Of a DNA stretch of 28,691 nt, positions 23,112-28,691 are shown one piece after another (position 1 is the stretch's first letter; each line of letters opens with the position of its first letter). The stretch is taken from contig NZ_JBEBVH010000016.1 of assembly GCF_040392825.1 (NCBI RefSeq), positions 1-28,691 of the forward strand. Reading direction: 5' to 3'. The notes below the pieces were generated by a model. The model searched no databases, was not told the DNA's origin, and saw nothing but the letters and a program-made list of their open reading frames with translations. The stretch is from Pseudopedobacter sp040392825. Its GTDB lineage: Bacteria; Bacteroidota; Bacteroidia; Sphingobacteriales; Sphingobacteriaceae. Made by a program: the position numbers and the translations under genes.

Positions 23112-26100
23112 TTACCTCAATAAGGTTAGACTACCCGCCAAAGGCACACAATCTGCTCTTAGATCAATTTTATAATAATAAACTCCGGCTGGTAGTTCTT
23201 TTCCTCTAAAGGTTCCATCAAAAGGTTTGTCGTACGAACCAATAGATTCATAAACTAGCTGCCCTTCCCTGCTATATATTTGTATTAAAATATCTGTGTT
23301 CTCTGGTAAACCCATAATCGTCCATCTATCATTCTTGTAATCTCCATTAGGCGACATGGTATTCATAATATCCAGATTATCATTTGTAACCTCTATGTGC
23401 CAGGGACTAAAATCACTTACACAGCTTCCCAATTTACGCCTTAACAGATAATCTCCAGATTTAGCTACCTTAAACAGAATTGTACCATTATCACTTTCCA
23501 ATATTGGATTTGCCAGAGTATCTTTAAAAAGCTGGTAGGTGCCTTCTTCAGGACCTATTACTTTCAGCATAATTTCTGTAGCATAACACACCCGCATATC
23601 ATTAATCACAGGTGCCGCTAAAGGAAAAGGGTAATCGTTTACTGTATATTCTTCACTGGTGAAAGTGCCGCAGCTTGTCCTGTCGGTAGCAACCAAACGA
23701 TATTTTCCTGCACCTACATTGATAAGATCTCTGGTATATTGTACAGCTTCGCCAGCCTCGTTGATCCATTTATAATTATAAGCCGGAACACCTCCAATTA
23801 CTTCTATCCCTATAACAGATCCTCTTTTTAAGGTACAACCGTCGTCAATAACCTTTGCACTTGCAGGAACAATCTTTAGTAGGGGAGTATCTTCTATATT
23901 GTATGGACCAAAAACAGTCTCACAGTTATTAATATCATAAGCATAAAAAGTATATTGTCCCGGAGCCAGATCTTTAAGCTCTTTATTGGTTCCTGACAGT
24001 AAATCTCCAGATTCATTTCTCCACTCAAAACGAATAGGAAATGCAGATGTATAATTAAGCGTAATACTTCCATTATTTAGTCCGCAGGTAGCTGCATTTC
24101 TTGAAGGTGTAAGACTATAGACTTGTGGAGGAATTTGGTTAATGATAAAAGACATTGAACTTTCACACCCTGTAATATTATTTTTTGCTACAAGCCTGTA
24201 AGTTCCTGGTGCCTGGTCTTTTAACTCTAATGTCATTCCGGAAGAATAAGGCCCCGTTAATATACTTTGATTATTTGGACCGAACCATTCGAATGTGTTT
24301 GCTTCTGTAATAGTAATGTTAGAAATTGCTCCTACTGTTTTATTACAAGTTACTGGAGTAATAATTCCCCCGCTAATCTTTACGGAATTATAAATAGAAA
24401 TAAATAATGGATTGCTCTTTACAGGAGAACAATCTCCCTGATCTGTCACTTGTAATATATAATACCCACTTTCTACATTTTCCAAATCTAAAGCTTCACT
24501 AACTACAGTGGTTCCCTGCTGGCCAGTTAGATTATTATAAGTAAACCATTTATAAGTTACTGTACCAACTCCTGGAGTAACCACAATTCCTTTAATACTA
24601 CCATCACTGAAACCACATGCGGCAGCAGTTGCCTTCATGTTACCAGTATTGATAACTGGTGTTGGTCTTTTTACTATAGTAACCGGGTCTGAGAATTCTA
24701 CACAGCCAGCATCATCTGTAACTCTTGCTCTATAAGTTCCTTCTGGCATGCTAACGTTTTGACCAGACTTGACAACTGCACCGGTATTATCAACCCAGTC
24801 ATATCTTATTGTTCCTTTTCCTCTTAATGTAGTAGCTGCAAAAGAGAAAATCACCTGTCCACAAACCGGTACAGGTGCGTTTACTATGGGTTTTGTAAGT
24901 TTCTGGTCCGTAATAGAAAATTGATGAGTTATTTCACTGCATCCATCAGATATTTTTAATTCATAGGTACCTACAGACAAATCGGCTATAGATTGGTTAT
25001 TACTTAAAAATCCCGCAGAACCATCATTCTCTATTTTATACCAGTTAAAAGTAATTCCTTCTCTTTCTTCCGATATTGTAATGCTACCATCGCCTTTACA
25101 AGTTACGGGAGTAACCACTGCTTCATTAATTAAAAGCCCCCCAGTGGAAAATGGAGAAGTAACGGCAGTAGGTAGACTAGCAGTAGCAGTTACTTTTCCG
25201 TTAAGCATTCCATCATAAGACCATCGGCCATCATTCCCCGCTCTTACAGTAGCAAAATAGGTTTTACCCTGACATTTGCCTAATGTGCAGTTCTCGTCTA
25301 TATAGAAAAGTTCTACTTCTGAATTAGGGCTGGCTTTACCAGAAATATGATCTGTACGTATTTTAAGTACCTGAATATACGCCTGCTGTGCTACCGATGC
25401 TTTTCCTATGGCAAATACTTCATTACAAAACATACTATTTCTGGTAATTTTTATAGGGAAGGAAGATGTAGTTTCTATGCCAAATCTATTATAACCAATA
25501 ATATTCGCGTCAGCATCTGCTGTACCTCCAATTGTTCCCTGGGCATTTGTAGCTATTGAAATACCACCATTATTTGATAGATTTTTCGTATCCAAGCTAC
25601 CTGTTCCAATTTTATTTTCAGTGATTAGGAAGGATGCGTTGGAAATAGAAATTGCCCAACTCCGTTGACCAGAAATTATATTTTTAAGAATATTAATATC
25701 AATCTGGCCATTAACTCTTATCCCATACATTTCTATAGAAGAAGATTGATTAAATATGGGAAGTGCTTTATAATCGATAGTCCCGTCATAGTTGGTTCCT
25801 ATGTTATTTTTAATAATGTTAACGGAAGGTCGGGTAAGATTTGTGAAACCATTTGACCTGTTAATCTGAATATTTATGGCATTAGCTGCAATAGTATTTC
25901 CTTCGTCGGACTGGTCGCCTCCGATATTAAGATTGGTATCGTAAAGATCTGCGATAATACCATTAAAATTAGAACGTGGTGAAGTACCATTATCCATTAC
26001 ACCTATCAGATTAGATTGAATTTTGATGTTAGCTAAGTCAGGGTTATTGGTATAATATGAAGTATTTCTTATAACTATCCCGTTCACGTTACCGGCTATC

Positions 26101-26639
26101 ACGTTACCTTTTCCGGGAGTACCTATAGTGACGTTATTTACACGGTAATCTATAACAATACCGGAGCCCTGGCTATTGTTTATTGTTTGCAAATTGACAA
26201 TATTCGCGAAATTTCTGATAAACAAGCCATATATTTCTATATCTGCTGTTTCGGTATAAGTGCCAGATAGATAAGAACCAATAATCAGACCCGAGAAATT
26301 TGCAGGAGTAAATTCTGGTTCAATAATAATTCTTGCGCCGGATACACCTAATTTAGCCCAATTACTTTGTGTGCTGCCGTCAATAATTACTCTGGATGAA
26401 ACTCGTGGCAACTGGCTTCTTAAGCGTATAGTTCTATTATTAAGATCACTACCATCTCCGGGAAGATTAAAATTTATGTAATCAGTCTGAGCTGTACCGT
26501 TCAATTCTGCTTTTTGAAGTGCATCTCTCAATGTTCCTGCACCACTATCTTCTTTACTTGTAACAACAAAAGTTTCAGAAAATGACTGGGATACATTTAA
26601 TATAAAAAGAAAAACTGCTAATAAGAGTTTACGGTACAT
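23112..26639 (-). CDS. Large surface protein: beta-helix, SprB-like repeats and type B type IX sorting domain
   Basis: This is a 1175-residue protein exported to the cell surface or medium. A signal peptide (about 1-21, ending SFS) is followed by a right-handed parallel beta-helix region (about 22-460), opened by GAGTLRDALQKAE (the CSLREAI-type element) and rich in N-x-I ladders such as NVNGIVIRNTSYY. From about 505 to 1000 there are at least five SprB-like repeats, each starting with a Cys and a G.I turn (TCKGDGSITI; ACGFSDGSIKG; TCNKTVGAIS; TCGLNNGSITL) and ending in a Y.L...D..C segment. The C-terminal type B (gliding-motility-associated) sorting domain (about 1085-1175) shows MSPNGDYKNDRW, IQIYSREGQLVYES, FDGTFRGKELPAGVYYYKID. 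The role is probably adhesion or glycan binding; no catalytic site is evident. The PorP/SprF gene faces it. Confidence 0.92.
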   Translation of the reverse strand: MYRKLLLAVFLFILNVSQSFSETFVVTSKEDSGAGTLRDALQKAELNGTAQTDYINFNLPGDGSDLNNRTIRLRSQLPRVSSRVIIDGSTQSNWAKLGVSGARIIIEPEFTPANFSGLIIGSYLSGTYTETADIEIYGLFIRNFANIVNLQTINNSQGSGIVIDYRVNNVTIGTPGKGNVIAGNVNGIVIRNTSYYTNNPDLANIKIQSNLIGVMDNGTSPRSNFNGIIADLYDTNLNIGGDQSDEGNTIAANAINIQINRSNGFTNLTRPSVNIIKNNIGTNYDGTIDYKALPIFNQSSSIEMYGIRVNGQIDINILKNIISGQRSWAISISNASFLITENKIGTGSLDTKNLSNNGGISIATNAQGTIGGTADADANIIGYNRFGIETTSSFPIKITRNSMFCNEVFAIGKASVAQQAYIQVLKIRTDHISGKASPNSEVELFYIDENCTLGKCQGKTYFATVRAGNDGRWSYDGMLNGKVTATASLPTAVTSPFSTGGLLINEAVVTPVTCKGDGSITISEEREGITFNWYKIENDGSAGFLSNNQSIADLSVGTYELKISDGCSEITHQFSITDQKLTKPIVNAPVPVCGQVIFSFAATTLRGKGTIRYDWVDNTGAVVKSGQNVSMPEGTYRARVTDDAGCVEFSDPVTIVKRPTPVINTGNMKATAAACGFSDGSIKGIVVTPGVGTVTYKWFTYNNLTGQQGTTVVSEALDLENVESGYYILQVTDQGDCSPVKSNPLFISIYNSVKISGGIITPVTCNKTVGAISNITITEANTFEWFGPNNQSILTGPYSSGMTLELKDQAPGTYRLVAKNNITGCESSMSFIINQIPPQVYSLTPSRNAATCGLNNGSITLNYTSAFPIRFEWRNESGDLLSGTNKELKDLAPGQYTFYAYDINNCETVFGPYNIEDTPLLKIVPASAKVIDDGCTLKRGSVIGIEVIGGVPAYNYKWINEAGEAVQYTRDLINVGAGKYRLVATDRTSCGTFTSEEYTVNDYPFPLAAPVINDMRVCYATEIMLKVIGPEEGTYQLFKDTLANPILESDNGTILFKVAKSGDYLLRRKLGSCVSDFSPWHIEVTNDNLDIMNTMSPNGDYKNDRWTIMGLPENTDILIQIYSREGQLVYESIGSYDKPFDGTFRGKELPAGVYYYKIDLRADCVPLAGSLTLLR

Positions 26640-26842
26640 TGCTACTTATATATAATAAATACAATTTTACTTAAAAACTTAAATATATGCAATGCAATGG
26701 TTAAGTTAAACAGAAATATTTATACTCATAAATTAAGACAATAACCAACGAAAATGATTTGATTTCAGATACCGGCTAATTCGACGGATAGTATAATAAA
26801 AGACATTTTATCTGAATACCCTTCACCTGATACAATAAAGAC
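26640..26842. other. 203-bp intergenic region between ggt and the surface-protein gene
   Basis: Nothing coding is seen. It must contain the ggt 3' end and the promoter of the large surface protein. The best -7-like element on the minus strand is TATATTTA (7 of 8 to TAnnTTTG) about 40 bases before the ATG, with no proper TTG upstream. No convincing terminator hairpin for ggt was found. Confidence 0.5.
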
Positions 26843-28528
26843 CTAATAACCTGCGACTGTATCATCACCTCTGGGATCTGCACCTCCCTGGTATCCATTT
26901 TCTGTTTTTAATATAGCATCTACACGCCCGATATTTCCACGATGTGTTAGCTGATAGCCTTTTTGCTGCAACTTAATTTTTGTTTCAACATCAAATACAT
27001 CTTTTTCTGTAAAAACTGTATCTGGGAGCCATTGATGGTGAAAACGTTTTGAAGTTACAGCCTGTTGCATGTCCTGACCAAATTCCAGTACGTTTAAAAT
27101 TGTCTGGAATACAGAAGTGATAATGGTTGACCCTCCGGGTGTTCCTACTACCATATATAATTTCTTGTCCTTTTCTATAATAGTCGGCGTCATAGAACTT
27201 AACATTCTTTTTCCGGGTGCTATAGCATTTGCAATACCCCCTGTTACTCCAAAAGCATTAGGGCTACCGGGCTTAACGGAAAAATCGTCCATTTCGTTAT
27301 TGAGCAAGAATCCTGCTCCTTTTACCACCACTTTTGACCCATAAGCCAGATTAATAGTAGTTGTTACAGAAACAGCATTTCCATCTGCATCCACAATAGA
27401 GTAATGAGTAGTTTCTTCGCTCTCCTTTCCTACCAACCTTCCTGGTTTTACTGCCGAACTTGCTGTAGCATAATCCCACGAAAATGTTTCCATTCTTTTC
27501 TGCTGATAAGCATAATTCAGCAATTGTTCTTTAGGTACAGTATAAAAATCGGGGTCACCTAAATATTCAGAACGGTCTGCATAAACCCTTCTTTCTGCCT
27601 CTACAATCAGCCTTACAGTAGAATCCCGATTATGTCCCCATTTTGAAATGGGATAAGGAGCAACTGCATTTAACAATTGTACCAGCGCAATTCCTCCGCT
27701 TGATGGTGGTGGCATAGTAATGATCTTATATCCTTTATACATTCCTGTAACAGGTTTTCTCCACGCTGATTGATATTCGAAAAGGTCTCTTTTGGTGATT
27801 AAACCGCTTCCTCGCTTCATTTCCGCAACAATATAATCTGCAACTTCACCTTCGTAAAAACCTGCTCTACCTTTATCTCTTATCTGCATAAAAGTATTAG
27901 CCAGTTCTGTCTGAATCAGTAAATCCCCGGCTTTCCATTCCGTTTCTTTCACCAATGCTGTCCCCAAAGGATTAAATTGTTTTAGCGATGCTTTTATCTC
28001 GTTTAGCTCTTTTGCCTGCTGTGCAGTAATTGGGAATCCGTTCTTTGCCAAATCAACCGAGGGCTCTACCAGCTCTTTCCAGCTCAGCTTCCCATATTCT
28101 TTATGTGCTCTTACCATTCCATCTACAGTACCCGGAACGCCCGGCGCTAAATGCCCATAAAGACTTTTGTCTTTTATCGGATTGCCCGATTTATCCAGAT
28201 ACATATCTCTATGTGCTTTTAACGGTGCTTTCTCTCGATAGTCCAAAGCATTTATATTACCCCTATTATCTCGGTACACCAAAAAACCACCACCGCCAAT
28301 ATTTCCCGCATTTGGATATACTACAGCCAAAGCAAACTGTACCGCCACTGCAGCATCAATAGCATTTCCTCCTTTTTTTAATATTTCAAGGCCAACTTTT
28401 GATGCTGCAGGATGTGCCGATACGACTACTCCGTTTTTATAGTAGGTTGTTTTTTCCGATTGTTGTGCGCATATTAACTGTTGATAGGATACTGTTACAA
28501 TTAATAATATGCAAAAAAATTTTCTCAT
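26843..28528 (-). CDS. ggt: Gamma-glutamyltransferase
   Basis: This 561-residue periplasmic enzyme transfers or hydrolyses the gamma-glutamyl group of glutathione and related peptides. It is made as a proenzyme that cuts itself into two subunits. It has a signal peptide (about 1-21, ending ICA) and large-subunit segments typical of the family (VVSAHPAASKVGLEILKKGG, NIGGGGFLVYRD, DYREKAP, GVPGTVDGMV). The processing site is TTHYSIVDADGNAVSVT, with Thr373 the expected nucleophile. Small-subunit markers are LLNNEMDDFS and the glycine-rich MVVGTPGGSTIITSV. All expected catalytic segments are present and the length is normal. The gene ends 37 bp upstream of the next minus-strand gene's territory and may be read from the acyl-CoA dehydrogenase promoter. 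Confidence 0.97.
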   Translation of the reverse strand: MRKFFCILLIVTVSYQQLICAQQSEKTTYYKNGVVVSAHPAASKVGLEILKKGGNAIDAAVAVQFALAVVYPNAGNIGGGGFLVYRDNRGNINALDYREKAPLKAHRDMYLDKSGNPIKDKSLYGHLAPGVPGTVDGMVRAHKEYGKLSWKELVEPSVDLAKNGFPITAQQAKELNEIKASLKQFNPLGTALVKETEWKAGDLLIQTELANTFMQIRDKGRAGFYEGEVADYIVAEMKRGSGLITKRDLFEYQSAWRKPVTGMYKGYKIITMPPPSSGGIALVQLLNAVAPYPISKWGHNRDSTVRLIVEAERRVYADRSEYLGDPDFYTVPKEQLLNYAYQQKRMETFSWDYATASSAVKPGRLVGKESEETTHYSIVDADGNAVSVTTTINLAYGSKVVVKGAGFLLNNEMDDFSVKPGSPNAFGVTGGIANAIAPGKRMLSSMTPTIIEKDKKLYMVVGTPGGSTIITSVFQTILNVLEFGQDMQQAVTSKRFHHQWLPDTVFTEKDVFDVETKIKLQQKGYQLTHRGNIGRVDAILKTENGYQGGADPRGDDTVAGY

Positions 28529-28565
28529 TGAATTTATTTGTATTTCATCAATTTAAAAATCAATA

Positions 28566-28691
28566 TTAAACAAAAGCACTAAACCCGGTAATAGCTCTAC
28601 CAACAATTAAAGAGTTAATTTCTTTTGTTCCTTCATAAGAATAAATTGCTTCTGCATCAGCCACAAAGCGAGCTACATCATATTCCAATAA
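28566..28691 (-). CDS. Acyl-CoA dehydrogenase, glutaryl-CoA dehydrogenase-like (C-terminal 41 residues, cut by window edge)
   Basis: Only the last 41 residues are present, ending in TAA at 28566-28568. The visible block YSYEGTKEINSLIVGRAITG closely matches the C-terminus of glutaryl-CoA dehydrogenases (YEGTHDIHALILGRAITG in the human enzyme, from memory). The Glu-Gly-Thr turn lies near FAD in acyl-CoA dehydrogenases. A flavoenzyme of lysine/tryptophan or dicarboxylate catabolism is therefore likely, but the catalytic base and the rest of the domain are outside the window. The ggt start is 37 bp downstream, so co-transcription is possible. Confidence 0.85.
   Translation of the reverse strand, partial: LLEYDVARFVADAEAIYSYEGTKEINSLIVGRAITGFSAFV

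Noticed and set aside
1..28691. CRISPR array, tRNA/rRNA genes, insertion sequences, prophage or plasmid functions.
   Set aside because: No regularly spaced direct repeats, cloverleaf-like sequence, transposase, integrase or replication gene was seen on reading the window.

Overview
The window comes from an AT-rich member of the Bacteroidota, most likely a Pedobacter/Sphingobacteriaceae relative. Supporting this are a SusC/SusD outer-membrane pair, a PorP/SprF-type protein, cargo proteins with type IX secretion sorting domains of both type A and type B, a Bacteroidota-style promoter (TTG-N19-TAnnTTTG) in front of kup, and a general lack of Shine-Dalgarno sites. The genus assignment is inference; the phylum is well supported.

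Left part (1-9548, all minus strand): one tightly packed operon reads SusC - SusD - three tandem paralogous DoxX-like membrane proteins - a phytoene-dehydrogenase-like FAD oxidoreductase that runs off the left edge. Gaps between genes are 1 to 32 bp. There are no glycosidases, sulfatases or peptidases, so this is not an ordinary polysaccharide utilisation locus. It looks like an outer-membrane uptake pair coupled to membrane redox-type proteins and a flavoenzyme. This is the least explained and most interesting part of the window.

Middle part (9716-21508): a TauE/SafE-type anion exporter and the potassium transporter kup (both minus strand, kup with a clear promoter and a strong terminator); a tiny type IX secreted protein; a plus-strand run of FAH-family hydrolase, M23 metallopeptidase and peroxiredoxin bcp; a degenerate intergenic palindromic repeat; an exported esterase (minus); an AsmA-like membrane-anchored protein (plus); a bidirectional terminator; and dnaK (minus). 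The dnaK upstream region is long (378 bp) and rich in inverted repeats, but has no CIRCE element.

Right part (21887-28691): a PorP/SprF family protein faces a 1175-residue surface protein with an N-terminal beta-helix, SprB-like repeats and a type B sorting domain, a plausible secretion partner pair. Then come gamma-glutamyltransferase (ggt) and the C-terminal end of a glutaryl-CoA-dehydrogenase-like acyl-CoA dehydrogenase, cut by the right edge. I saw no tRNA, rRNA, CRISPR array, insertion sequence or prophage gene.
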